A DNA stretch of 64,000 nt from Hygrophila difformis (lineage: Eukaryota; Streptophyta; Magnoliopsida; Lamiales; Acanthaceae): assembly GCA_030278955.1 (NCBI GenBank), contig JAOANR010000012.1:22747977-22811976 (forward strand). Direction: 5' to 3'. Below, piece after piece: positions 34,677 through 46,162 of the stretch. Positions within the stretch are counted from its first letter, which is position 1. The number at the start of each line of letters is the position of its first letter. A program made the position numbers and the translations under genes. The notes under the pieces were generated by a model that had not been told where the DNA came from, made no database searches, and was given only the letters and a program-made list of their open reading frames with translations.

Positions 34677-34978
34677 GAGATCACTAACGAGGCAATCTCA
34701 AAAATCATAATCAGTTAGCCGGTGAACCGGCGGCCGCAGCCATATCAGTATTGACTGCCGTTTTGGCTAGCCATGTATCTCGATTGCCATTTCGGCAAGC
34801 CGTGTGTATCTACTGTCAATTTGACAGGCCTTTCAAACGGTTTCACTACCACTTGGGCAGGCCGTGTATTTCCCACTGCCGATCTGGCAGGCCATGTGCA
34901 CAACTGCCGTTTTGGCATAGTAAGGAGACCACTAACGAGGCAGTCTCAATAATCGTAGGACCACTAACGAGGCAGTCC
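34677..34978 (-). repeat. Array of small hairpins in element D left LTR
   Basis: Six hairpins of TGCC-N5-GGCA type: 34757-34767, 34784-34798 (TTGCC/GGCAA), 34813-34827 (CTGTC/GACAG), 34846-34860 (CTACC/GGCAG, one mismatch), 34876-34890 (CTGCC/GGCAG) and 34905-34917 (TGCC/GGCA). Three more have the fixed loop CACTAACGAGGCA: GAGAT/ATCTC (34677-34699), GAGAC/GTCTC (34925-34947) and GGAC/GTCC (34958-34978). Stems change in matched pairs between units, which favours RNA pairing. A, B, C and F have one such TGCC-type hairpin. Confidence 0.75.
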
Positions 34979-36958
34979 AAATAATTTGTATGAAGATCGG
35001 CTCAGCCTAGTGAACGGGATTTTTCGAAAGTTCGTATTTCAAAGTTATCAAAGGATTGATATCGCGTTTTCATAGTTCGGGTTTTCTCAAGTTCGAAAAA
35101 TCCTATTCGAGGCAGTTCGCGCCTTTCTTAATTTAAAATTCGTTTTTCCTCCAAAAATTCTGAAACTTGGCCAGTAATTCAAAAACACACACACGAACAA
35201 CTTTCATGTTTTAAGTTTTTGGAAATAAGGTTCCGAAGTGAGTTGAAATTTGAGTTTATTGCAAAGAATAATTTACGTCTTAAAAACTGTTTTCGTCGCA
35301 GGTTCGTGTAACGCCGATTAAAAATTCATTTCAAAACCAATCGATGTGAAATTTTTACAGTAACTACACGACACATTAAGGAACAACTTTCATATTTTAA
35401 GTTTTTGGAAATAATGAATTCTTGGTACTCAAAAATCGAGTGCAACTCACTGCATACTCATGGCCCTTAAAACGAATTCAAAACAGTTCTAAAAACTTGG
35501 CCGATTGGCATATCAAATGAACACCAAAATTCGTGAAATTTTGTAGGCATAATCTAGACACAATTATCTACAACTTTTGTTTAGAAATGCAAAGTTAAAT
35601 CATTCGAAAAATGGGTGAAAAACATGCATCAAGTTGAATGAAGGAATCTGCCACAGATTTGAATCGTTCGGTTTGATACAGAAAGTTCATGGCGAAAATT
35701 GGGATAGTAAAACTTAATGTCAATGGCTGAATTTTGGACACAAGATAGATAAAGGTGTTAGGAACAACGTTTATGTTGAAAAGTTTTCGGTTTGAATTCC
35801 CGAAGGTCGAGTTTTTGGCGAGTCTTTAAAATTGGACGAAAATAAGGTTTTTGAAAACCGATTTTTGTTACATGTCTATATCTCGAGATTTAAACAACAA
35901 ACAACCACGAAAATTTGTGAGTAAGGTTTTAACTTACTTAGTTAGAGAATAGGGTCGCTGGATTGGGTTTCCGGACGTCCTAGGGTCACGACGAACGGCC
36001 AACTTCTCCGATCGCTTTTTGTTCGTTTTCCGGCGGGAAATCGTAGTAAGGAAAAAGGGTTAGAATATGAGTTTATGAGATCTATGGATGAATTGAAACT
36101 TTGTATAATAGCTTACCAAGAGTCTAGAGGGCAGGGGCTTGTCCCGGTCGTCCCGTCGTCGCCGGAATACTCGCCGGAAAGTGGTGTCGAAGGAGTTTTG
36201 AACTTGGAGAGGGAAGATGGAGTGTCTAGGGTTTGTTTACTGAAAATAAGGGGTAGGGGGCGCCCAATACCGAGTTTATGCACTTCCCTACTGCTGGGAT
36301 CCGTTTACCATCGAAGAGAATGTTAATTTAGGCAAGAAAATTGCCATGGAAGGAAATTTTACACCTCCTGCACCTCTGGCGCGCTGGTGACGCGCACCTA
36401 AGCTTTTGTCCGCGCGGAGCACGCGTGGTCTGCCCTGGAGTCGCGACTCCTCTGTCCGCGCGGTGGCCGCGCGGCGGCGCGCGGAGGGCGCGGGCCGGCC
36501 GGACCGGCCGGTTCGGCGGTCCGCGTGGTCCATCGGGTCTTTTCTTCTTTTCTCGATCGGGTTTCTATCCCCTACGTTTTCGGTTCGACTTTTCGGGTCA
36601 TTTCTGGGGTTACGATTCCTTTCTAAATTTTATTTTGACTCCGATGAATTTCATATTCGAAACCTTGAATCCGTCGAGTTTGAATTCATCGTCTTAAGAC
36701 TCCCGTGTAGTAATTTATCTGATTAAATTACTTCCGACTTCACGGGTTTTTGGAATTAAAATTCTTTTCCTTCTTGAATTTAATTCCAATTCTTTTAACT
36801 CGATTCATGGAATTTCTTCGGCTTCCTTTCCCTCTTTTATTCCATTTTGAGTTTTTGAATCTATCGGCGTTTCATTTCCGAGCAATAATTTATTGTAATA
36901 AATTATTTTCTTTTCGGAAATAAATTTTTATTTTGCTGTAAAAATCCCGGGTATTACA

Positions 36959-36998
36959 GTCTACCCCCCCTTAAGAATCAACTTCGTCCCCGAAGTTG
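36959..36998 (-). promoter_or_regulatory. Fossil polypurine tract and hairpin inside element D LTR
   Basis: GTCTACCCCCCCTTAAG (a purine run on the minus strand) and the inverted repeat CAACTTCG/CGAAGTTG (36979-36998) lie directly after a LTR-like end, CCCGGGTATTACA. In A, B, C and F this module lies outside the LTR. The same copy recurs in the right LTR near 41917-41956. Confidence 0.7.
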
Positions 36999-37127
36999 CG
37001 CCCTCACTTCCTTTTGACTCAATTTAATGTTGGGGTATTTCCATCTACCTTCCTTTAAGGATGAACGTCTTCCACGAGAAATTAATTACATTCCTTTGAA
37101 TGTGAATTAAATTTCTCGGGTGTTACA

Positions 37128-37166
37128 TCCTCTCCCCCTTAGGAATCAACTTCGTCCTCGAAGTTG
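37128..37166 (-). promoter_or_regulatory. Functional polypurine tract and hairpin of element D
   Basis: On the minus strand TAAGGGGGAGAGGA abuts the LTR start TGTAACACCC. A second inverted repeat CAACTTCG/CGAAGTTG occupies 37147-37166. This tract resembles the post-pol tract of A, B, C and F rather than their LTR-adjacent one. Confidence 0.75.
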
Positions 37167-37411
37167 GGCGTTAGCTCCTCGCGAGCTCGGTCGTTGTTTG
37201 GTTGCGTGATTGTATTATTGCGTTTTATTGTTTGTTATTATTTGACTGAACCCAGAATTGAAATTTCCAAGTTGCCTACGTACCCTGTGAAGGGATCAAG
37301 TCATTACGTAGTTCAAAACAATTTGAATTCATTTATTTTTGATTGGATACAATTCTTAGAGTCGTACTCAAAAATAAATGTAGTTTGTCGATGCTTGAAA
37401 ACTTCTTACGG

Positions 37412-38467
37412 TTACTTGGGCCGAGTGGTCACGTCCTCCCTCTTGTTTATATTCTCTATTCGCGTCCGGCAGTCACGCAGCCGATGACCATGTCGACCGC
37501 ACCGAAGGCATGCTCCAGGCTGAGGGCATCCTCTCGCATAGTGTGGTTTACCACACTTTGGACATGGTGGCGCATAGTCGCCATGGTTGAAGACTATCCC
37601 CTTGTTTCGTCCATTGTCGTTTTGATGTGGTCGGTCCAAGTTTCTACGGAAATGGTCCTTATTCCCCTTGTATCGTCCTTGTGGTCCTTGCTTAGTCCCA
37701 CCTACCGGTTTCTGTTTCAGTCCTTGAACTCGTGCAACCGCTACTGCACGATCATACACAGCTTGTAGGTCAAGATAGTGCTCGCCCGTGATCACCTCTC
37801 TAATAGATAAGTTCAGTCCCGTCTCGAACTTCTGTGCCTTCTCTACATCAGTTGGCACCAGTCTCGGCGCGAACCGCACCAACTCCTTGAAACGGTTATA
37901 GTATTCTTGGACCGTCTTTCCTCCTTGCCTCAGTGTCAGAAATTCCTCATACATAGCAGCCTTCATGCTCATGGGATAAAAATGATCCCTAAGCAGATCC
38001 GTGAATTCTGACCATGTGTAGGGCTCGTCGCACTCTGCACGTTTCCCTTGGGTGACTTGCCACCAATCATCCGCCTCGCCTCCTAGGTAGTATGAAGCTA
38101 CGTGAACCTTTTCCCCGTCGGGACACTTTACGGCGTTCAACAACTTGTCGAACGTCCGTATCCATTCCTCTAGCTGAGCCGGGTCCTCTTCGCCGGCGTA
38201 GTGGGGTGGTTGGTAAGGGTTTACCAAGGCTAAGTAGTTGACCCGGGTTACCGGTGGTGGTACACCCGCTGGTGCACGTTGCACTTCAGCATTTCCTAAT
38301 ACTACGAGAACTTCCTCGACAGTCCTTAGACGCTCATCCATATTGTTGGGAACATGAGGCACTCGCCCTTCTATGTTCTGAGGGATCTCATTATTGTTCG
38401 GTGTGTTGGGGAGGTCAGCGTTAGTGTTGTTTGGGATTTCCTTTCTCGATTTTCCCTTAGGTGCCAT
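37412..38467 (-). CDS. gag: Intact Gag of element D (351 aa)
   Basis: A complete frame from MAPKGKSRKE to a stop just after the zinc knuckles. It aligns throughout with the Gag part of B and C but with many substitutions, so D's autonomous partner belongs to a different family from B. Residues about 80-230 form the retrotransposon Gag core ([43 protein letters not shown]). A basic Gly/Arg/Asn-rich linker follows, then two knuckles, CPKCGKPHYARGC and CLRCGRHGHRLRDC. It should form capsid-like particles and bind RNA. In B the frame continues into pol; here it stops after the ENINKRED segment. An open frame in an element without pol suggests that making Gag in cis is useful. Confidence 0.93.
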   Translation of the reverse strand: MAPKGKSRKEIPNNTNADLPNTPNNNEIPQNIEGRVPHVPNNMDERLRTVEEVLVVLGNAEVQRAPAGVPPPVTRVNYLALVNPYQPPHYAGEEDPAQLEEWIRTFDKLLNAVKCPDGEKVHVASYYLGGEADDWWQVTQGKRAECDEPYTWSEFTDLLRDHFYPMSMKAAMYEEFLTLRQGGKTVQEYYNRFKELVRFAPRLVPTDVEKAQKFETGLNLSIREVITGEHYLDLQAVYDRAVAVARVQGLKQKPVGGTKQGPQGRYKGNKDHFRRNLDRPHQNDNGRNKGIVFNHGDYAPPCPKCGKPHYARGCPQPGACLRCGRHGHRLRDCRTRIENINKREDVTTRPK

Positions 38468-38949
38468 TCTCTGTTACCAACACACGTGAAGATGAGTTTC
38501 TAATCTAAGGCAAGTTAGCGTTCAAGAAAATCTATAAGGTAGGATTGGAAAGAGGTAATAGATAGGAGAATGCTAAACTTAGGTGATCAAATTATAAGAC
38601 TGAGGCAGAATTAGTTTAAAGCAAACGCTTCTAAGTCAATGTCATAACCAATTAAAAAAAATTAGCGCGATATTCATGTATGTATGTATGCGAATGCATG
38701 TATGCTTTATACAATGCTACCCCAACCCCGAAAAATATTTTCGTGACTTTAAAAACTTGTTGGAAAAATTTCTATGCATATGTAAATATTTTCCATGGGT
38801 TTCAAATAAATTTTGTTCCATGGAAACGAAACTTAAAATTTAAATAATAATAATGGTACTTAAAGACTTAAAAATAATATTAATATTTGTTTAAAAATCC
38901 TTGGGCCTCTATATTGGCCAGAAATAATAATAATTTAAAAATATTTCCG
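38468..38949 (-). other. Leader of element D (no ORF1)
   Basis: About 480 bp between PBS and gag with no ORF1 homologue and no leader repeat array. It is AT-rich with short TTTAAAAATA-type runs. The gag ATG is preceded, sense strand, by GGTAACAGAG, an acceptor-like site. Confidence 0.7.
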
Positions 38950-38962
38950 GGCTCTGATACCA
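38950..38962 (-). promoter_or_regulatory. Primer binding site, initiator tRNA-Met (element D)
   Basis: TGGTATCAGAGCC on the minus strand, 3 bp (CTC) from the right LTR. Confidence 0.92.
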
Positions 38963-38965
38963 CTC

Positions 38966-41900
38966 TGTAACACCCCGGATTTGATAACCCAGGCCGGGGT
39001 GCCACCGCCACACCTCCCTAGCAAGACACGGTTCCTCCGAGCTTGCTAAAGAGATGCAAGGCTATAGGTGTTGGAAAAAGTTTTAAAAGCAATTCCGGAA
39101 TTACTTAAAAATGATAAAGTAATATCATCCATACATTATAATAAAAATAATAGGTTGCAGCGGATATTAAATACAGGGCCGACATGGCCAAAACTCGGGT
39201 TAACAAGCCCGTATGCAAGTCATGTAGAACAAATAATTAAATACTCAAAGTGATCCCCGATGCATGATCATGCTCCGTACTCTGTAATGGGAAAATGAAC
39301 AACGGGGTTTATCAGTATATAAAATACTGAGTAAGTTAAGCCCTTACAAAGCAATTTAAGGGGTTACATGTGTTTAAATCCAAAGATTCACTTGTCATGC
39401 ATTACTTTTAAAATCCATATTTTATTCGCAGCGGAAAACATGTTTAATTTATTCAAGACGACAATGCATAATTTAAAAGAATAAATTTTAAAGGCGGAAT
39501 TTAAAGGCATAATTTAATGACGTAATTTAAATGTGTAATTTTAAAAACATGATACAAAAGATTTAAGCGTAATCAACACTCACACAAGTCTTTTATATTT
39601 TATCCCGCAACTAAGAAGAGGACACCACACAAGAGAGATCACTAACGAGGCAATCTCAAAAATCATAATCAGTTAGCCGGTGAACCGGCGGCCGCAGCCA
39701 TATCAGTATTGACTGCCGTTTTGGCTAGCCATGTATCTCGATTGCCATTTCGGCAAGCCGTGTGTATCTACTGTCAATTTGACAGGCCTTTCAAACGGTT
39801 TCACTACCACTTGGGCAGGCCGTGTATTTCCCACTGCCGATCTGGCAGGCCATGTGCACAACTGCCGTTTTGGCATAGTAAGGAGACCACTAACGAGGCA
39901 GTCTCAATAATCGTAGGACCACTAACGAGGCAGTCCAAATAATTTGTATGAAGATCGGCTCAGCCTAGTGAACGGGATTTTTCGAAAGTTCGTATTTCAA
40001 AGTTATCAAAGGATTGATATCGCGTTTTCATAGTTCGGGTTTTCTCAAGTTCGAAAAATCCTATTCGAGGCAGTTCGCGCCTTTCTTAATTTAAAATTCG
40101 TTTTTCCTCCAAAAATTCTGAAACTTGGCCAGTAATTCAAAAACACACACACGAACAACTTTCATGTTTTAAGTTTTTGGAAATAAGGTTCCGAAGTGAG
40201 TTGAAATTTGAGTTTATTGCAAAGAATAATTTACGTCTTAAAAACTGTTTTCGTCGCAGGTTCGTGTAACGCCGATTAAAAATTCATTTCAAAACCAATC
40301 GATGTGAAATTTTTACAGTACCTACACGACACATTAAGGAACAACTTTCATGTTTTAAGTTTTTGGAAATAATGAATTCTTGGTACTCAAAAATCGAGTG
40401 CAACTCACTGCATACTCATGGCCCTTAAAACGAATTCAAAACAGTTCTAAAAACTTGGCCGATTGGCATATCAAATGAACACCAAAATTCGTGAAATTTT
40501 GTAGGCATAATCTAGACACAATTATCTACAACTTTTGTTTAGAAATGCAAAGTTAAATCATTCGAAAAATGGGTGAAAAACATGCATCAAGTTGAATGAA
40601 GGAATCTGCCACAGATTTGAATCGTTCGGTTTGATACAGAAAGTTCATGGCGAAAATTGGGATAGTAAAACTTAATGTCAATGGCTGAATTTTGGACACA
40701 AGATAGATAAAGGTGTTAGGAACAACTTTTATGTTGAAAAGTTTTCGGTTTGAATTCCCGAAGGTCGAGTTTTTGGCGAGTCTTTAAAATTGGACGAAAA
40801 TAGGGTTTTTGAAAACCGATTTTTGTTACATGTCTATATCTCGAGATTTAAACAACAAACAACCACGAATATTTGTGAGTAAGGTTTTAACTTACTTAGT
40901 TAGAGAATAGGGTCGCTGGATTGGGTTTCCGGACGTCCTAGGGTCACGACGAACGGCCAACTTCTCCGATCGCTTTTTGTTCGTTTTCCGGCGGGAAATC
41001 GTAGTAAGGAAAAAGGGTTAGAATATGAGTTTATGAGATCTATGGATGAATTGAAACTTTGTATAATAGCTTACCAAGAGTCTAGAGGGCAGGGGCTTGT
41101 CCCGGTCGTCCCGTCGTCGCCGGAATACTCGCCGGAAAGTGGTGTCGAAGGAGTTTTGAACTTGGAGAGGGAAGATGGAGTGTCTAGGGTTTGTTTACTG
41201 AAAATAAGGGGTAGGGGGCGCCCAATACCGAGTTTATGCACTTCCCTACTGCTGGGATCCGTTTACCATCGAAGAGAATGTTAATTTAGGCAAGAAAATC
41301 GCCATGGAAGGAAAGTTTACACCTCCTGCACCTCTGGCGCGCTGGTGACGCGCACCTAAGCTTTTGTCCGCGCGGAGCACGCGTGGTCTGCCCTGGAGTC
41401 GCGACTCCTCTGTCCGCGCGGTGGCCGCGCGGCGGCGCGCGGAGGGCGCGGGCCGGCCGGACCGGCCGGTTCGGCGGTCCGCGTGGTCCATCGGGTCTTT
41501 TCTTCTTTTCTCGATCGGGTTTCTATCCCCTATGTTTTCGGTTCGACTTTTCGGGTCATTTCTGGGGTTACGATTCCTTTCTAAATTTTATTTTAACTCC
41601 GATGAATTTCATATTCGAAACCTTGAATCCGTCGAGTTTGAATTCATCGTCTTAAGACTCCCGTGTAGTAATTTATCTGATTAAATTACTTCCGACTTCA
41701 CGGGTTTTTGGAATTAAAATTCTTTTCCTTCTTGAATTTAATTCCAATTCTTTTAACTCGATTCATGGAATTTCTTCGGCTTCCTTTCCCTCTTTTATTC
41801 CATTTTGAGTTTTTGAATCTATCGGCGTTTCATTTCCGAGCAATAATTTATTGTAATAAATTATTTTCTTTTCGGAAATAAATTTTTATTTTGCTGTAAA

Positions 41901-42085
41901 AATCCCGGGTATTACAGTCTACCCCCCCTTAAGAATCAACTTCGTCCCCGAAGTTGCGCCCTCACTTCCTTTTGACTCAATTTAATATTGGGGTATTTCC
42001 ATCTACCTTCCTTTAAGGATGAACGTCTTCCACGAGAAATTAATTACATTCCTTTGAATGTGAATTAAATTTCTCGGGTGTTACA
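38966..42085 (-). repeat. Right (5') LTR of element D, 3120 bp
   Basis: Same length and ends as the left copy. The hairpin array is repeated 4958 bp downstream (39635-39936). Confidence 0.95.
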
Positions 42086-42090
42086 AGCCC

Positions 42091-44212
42091 ATACAATATA
42101 ATTCAAAATTAATAATAGCATAGCGCAGCGGAAATATTTAGTTTAGTACAATATCGCAGCGGAAAATATAAAAAGGGCCGACATGGCCAAAACACGGGTT
42201 AAACAGGCCCGTTCATAATGTAGTCTACGTACGAAATTTAAAAGCAAAATAAAAGTTCCCAAAATCCCATGCATGATTCGTGCTCACACATGCTCATCCC
42301 ATAATGTAGTCAACAAGTTTAGCCGGTAGCCCGGCGGCCGCAGCCGTATCAGCCATACCCAGTACCACTCCGGAGCCTCGGGAAACCCATACGGATATTC
42401 ACGAGAGTGTAGGCTCTAAGTTTCGCCGTTTTGGCAATATCACATTTCAAGTATAGCGCGCGGGGTCACCATCGTCCATTACGGCACGAAGTGAATCGTT
42501 AGGGGGCACCCTGCAGAGCACTCACCCCTAATTTTAATTTATCAAGTTTGTAAGGGGATTTAGTTTTTAAAATCTGCCTTCCAATGTATTAATTTAGAAA
42601 TAATATCTCAATTCGTTTCAACCCTAAAGGTTAATTCCATGTTTCAACAAGATTTCAAAATTTCGTTCGGTAAATCACAGTTTACTCCAAAATTCGTCTA
42701 AAATCAGATTTAATTCCAAAAATTCCAAACTTTCATATCTGACTCGGAAACATCAAGATCTACAACTTTCGTGTTTTAACGTTTTCAATCCGAGATACCT
42801 AAGTAGGTCAAAAACGCCAATTTTCACATAAGAAGAAATCTGTCCGAGTTTAATACATCACAGATCAAAGATTTCAATTTCTACCATATCAATTCAACTC
42901 CAAATTTAATGAAATTTGACAGGGATCATCTTAAGACATTTATCTACAACTTTCATGTTCGGCCAAAGATCTAAAACAGCCTAGATCCTATGTCAAAAAT
43001 GTGATCAAGATCATTCCTAAGTTCTGTCCAAGATTTCAAGAACTAGGTTCAAACAGTTCGGTTTCAACGGATTTTCACATATCAATTCAACTCCAAAAAT
43101 TCTCAAATTTTTACAGTAGCTAGGTCTAAGTCTTAGGAACGTTTTTCATCTTTTAAGTTTTTCCGTTTGAGTTCGTTTTAAAGGTCGGAAAAATTCAACA
43201 ATTCTGTTGCGTCGGTAGGAAAACAAAAGTGGACAGATTTATGATTCTTGTCAAATCTTTTAGGTTTCGAATGTTTTAAAATCTCCCAAAACCATGTAAG
43301 GTTAACTTACAGTGTCTATGAACGTCGGGAATGTCCAATTCGGAGGCGTGGCTTCCAGATCACCGTTTCTCCTCTCCGTTCGTCGGGTTCTACGATCTAG
43401 ATTCGATACGGGGGTGTAGAAAGAAAAAAGGAGATGATTAGGATTCGTTTTCGAATCGTTTATTGAATAAAGATTGGACCGAGACTTACCACGACTATGG
43501 AGATCTGTAGAGAAACTCGTCCCACAGCGTTCGTCTTGGTTTCGTGCCTCCGACGACTCCGGATTTAGGGTTTCGAACGTATAGAATGTTGTAGGGTTTT
43601 GTAAACTTGTTCGGGGCTCCCAAGGGGCTTATTTATAGAATTCTTAATTCCTAGGGCGTCCAAAACCGACCTAGAAGTCTGGAGTCGAGAGTTGTTCAAC
43701 CGAAAGTCGAAAAATCCGCGTTCGGGTGAGAGATTCACGCAACAAACAAATCTGTCATGTGGCGCGGTCGTGGCGCGGTTTTCCCCATTGGGCGCGCAGC
43801 CACCGCGCCGTCTTCGCCTGGACTTCGGTCCGGGCGGGTCGTGCGATCCGTCGTGCTTTTCCGCCTCTCTTTCGGGTTTCTATCCCTCTATGCTCCCGAA
43901 TTCCGATTTCCGGGGTATATTCGGGTTCATACTTTCTCTCTAATTTTATTCTTAGCCTAGTTGGATGTTTTGGACTCGAATACTCGAGTTCATTAGTGTC
44001 AGGTTTTGGTGTACCATTTATCCATCCTTTTATTGAATTAAATTCCTTTAATTCATTTTTAAGTAAAAGTCTCATTTCTCATTTCCTTATCTTTATTTAT
44101 TTCTTTTATTTGCTGGATTTGTTTATTTATTTATTTATAGTATTTATTTTATTTATTATTTATTTATTTAATTATTGTTTTATGTTATGTTGGAAAATTC
44201 TCGGGTATTACA
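42091..44212 (-). repeat. Right (5') LTR of element B, outer piece
   Basis: It continues the LTR broken at 34007 and ends GGTATTACA before the TSD CTTGA. Compared with the left LTR about 330 bp are missing near 42296-42310, at a junction reading CTCATCCCATAATGTAGTCA. CTGCAG-centred motif at 42501-42529. Confidence 0.93.
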
Positions 44213-46096
44213 CTTGAACAACCTGAATCAAAATACCATCGTTTACAGCATTGTTGTTGTTGTGAAGTCGAAACAACAAGGCATTGAGCTTCTTTTCTCT
44301 TTGGCACCCACTCTTTCTGAATTCTGATCTTTTTCTTTAAATCCTCACGAGGCCAAACCACTGGACGACCATCCATAAGATCACGAACTATTCTCATGCA
44401 AGTTTCAGCTGTATGGCCAGGGAGACTACAGTAAACACATTCCCTGCGTCGTTTAGATGATGTTGGCACATCTTGATAGGACAGTGAGCTTGACTCTGCA
44501 TTAAGGTTTCCTCCACTAACAAACATTCTTTTTCTAGTAGAAGCTTGATTTTTATATCCAATTCCACTCATATCTTTATAGCTCTTCCCAATAGAAATAA
44601 CTTCATCCAGTTTTCCTTTGCTCTTGACCGTCTTCTTCAAGTCAGCAATTTGATCTTTTAGATTTTCTAGCTCCTTCTGAAGAGATTCCTTATCCTTGGA
44701 CAATGTAGAGTTATGAACTTTGAGCTCTTCATTTTCTGTCTTTAGGACACTTAGATCATTAACAGCTTTGACCTTCTCAGTCTCTTCTTTGTTAAGTGCC
44801 AGTTCAGTGTCAGAGAGTTGTTTCAACAACTTCTGATTTTTCAGAACAGCTTCATCAAACCCCTCTTTAAGTTCTTCATAAATTTCAACAAGTTCGGCAT
44901 AAAGACTACCTAATTCACCTGAAACAATAGAAGAAATATCAGCAATTAATTGTATTGACTCAGGATTACCTTCCGAAGGAGTAGGACTAGCTTCTCTTGT
45001 CATGCATGCTACAACTTCTTCATCGTCACTGGATTGTTCATTTGAAGCTTCAACTTCTGATTCATCATCACTTAGGGTAGCTTGAAGTGCTTTCCCTTTC
45101 CTCTTCCTAGTTGTAGGACACTCCATTTTGACATGGCCTTTCCCATCACATTCAAAACACCTGATTTCATTGTCTTTCTCAGTATCTTCATCATCTCTTG
45201 ACTTCTTAGGCTTCCGAAACATTCCATCAAATTTCTTCTCCTTTTTGAAACTCTGCACCTTGGTTGTTGACGGGTTGTCAGAACTTCGATGTTAACTTTT
45301 ATTTGACTGGAACCTTTGAAAGCGTTTGTTCTGTAGCAACTTTGCAATTTTCTTGGAGAAAAAAAATACATCATCTTCAGTGATTTCTTCAACATCCTCC
45401 TCAGCTTTGAATGCAATGTTATTCTGGGATTTTTCAAATGCAAGATGATTCATCTCGTACATTTGCAAAATTCCCACCAATTCTCTAAGTGACATGGTCT
45501 TGATCTTCTCCACTTCTTCAAGGGCTGAAACTTTTCCAGAATATTTCTTTGAAATAGATCTAAGAAACTTTCTCACCAATTTTGGCCCTTCAAAAGTCAT
45601 TCATAAGGCTGTGGCTTGATTAACAATGTCGATGAATCTTCCATAATATGTTGTAACATATTCATCATTTGTCATCCGTAGACTATCGAAGAGAGACTCA
45701 ATTCGATGTAGCCTGGTAGATTTAACATCCTCTGAAACTTCGTGTTGAGTTTCCAAGAAATTACATGCTTCATAGGCGGTTGTGCAGTTGGCGATCATTC
45801 GGAATTGAGGTTCATCCATGGCACCACTAATGCGTTTAGGGCTGTGTAATTTGCTTACCTTGAATTCTTTTCATCCTGTGTCAATTCGGACTTCCTCGCT
45901 GGACGGATTTTTGGAGCTTCAGTCGATCCTTCAGGGGGTTTGTCTTCTCTGGTTGGATGTGTCCATGGCTCAAGAACTGAATCCCATACTTCTTCTCCTT
46001 GTGCTAGCAAATAATTCTTCATCCTTGCTTTCCAATATGCGTAATGTTTCCATCGAACAATGGTGGTCGTGCATTCGATGCTCCTTCTCGAATCAT
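44213..46096 (-). pseudogene. gag: SIRE-like gag and start of protease
   Basis: I take the start as the minus-strand ATG at 46096 (MIREGASNARPP). The frame is disrupted early by shifts and a TAA before 45819. Fragments then cover the UBN2-type Gag core (45601-45819 and 45292-45600), a zinc knuckle CFECDGKGHVKMEC and a long coiled-coil segment (44185-45258). A second Cys/His motif (CVYCSLPGHTAETC) and the protease active site YFDSGCS follow. Element B inserted immediately after that motif, so the protease continues at 25333. The acidic, Lys/Glu-rich coiled coil between knuckle and protease is typical of SIRE-type Gags. Confidence 0.85.
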
Positions 46097-46147
46097 GATT
46101 CTTTAATCTTGAATGAATGGATTTTTCTCAGTTACGTTTGAGAATCA

Positions 46148-46159
46148 GCTCCGATACCA
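46148..46159 (-). promoter_or_regulatory. Primer binding site of the SIRE-like element
   Basis: On the minus strand TGGTATCGGAGC, one base from the usual initiator tRNA-Met PBS, 3 bp from the LTR. Confidence 0.85.
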
Positions 46160-46162
46160 AAT

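Larger units (their letters stand above)
34008..37127 (-). repeat. Left (3') LTR of element D, 3120 bp
   Basis: It starts TGTAACACCCCGGATTTG and ends TCTCGGGTGTTACA. About 170 bp before that end is an older LTR-type boundary, CCCGGGTATTACA at 36946-36958, followed by a pyrimidine run and hairpin like those normally outside the LTR. The LTR thus seems to have absorbed a former polypurine-tract module. An array of small hairpins lies at 34677-34978. Confidence 0.94.
34008..42085 (-). mobile_element. Gypsy element D: gag-only non-autonomous element (TR-GAG-like), 8078 bp
   Basis: Perfect TSD AGCCC (34003-34007 and 42086-42090) within the right LTR of B. Both LTRs are exactly 3120 bp (34008-37127 and 38966-42085); by eye I count about thirteen single-base differences and no indels, so insertion was recent. 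The internal region is only 1838 bp and carries a PBS, one intact gag frame and a polypurine tract. There is no ORF1, protease, RT or integrase. This matches the published class of gag-bearing, pol-less plant retrotransposons (TR-GAG). Movement must rely on enzymes from an autonomous relative. Confidence 0.95.
25334..44212 (-). mobile_element. Gypsy element B (Tekay/Del type), full length, with D nested in its right LTR
   Basis: A perfect 5-bp TSD CTTGA lies at 25329-25333 and 44213-44217. Left LTR 25334-27927, internal region 27928-33864, right LTR 33865-34007 plus 42091-44212, broken by element D. It is inserted in the protease codons of the SIRE-like element. Without D it is about 10.8 kb. 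It is the only gypsy copy in view with an uninterrupted polyprotein. Confidence 0.95.

Noticed and set aside
34741..34980. CRISPR-like array
   Set aside because: Units are short hairpins with variable stems, not identical repeats with unique spacers, and the context is a plant retrotransposon LTR.
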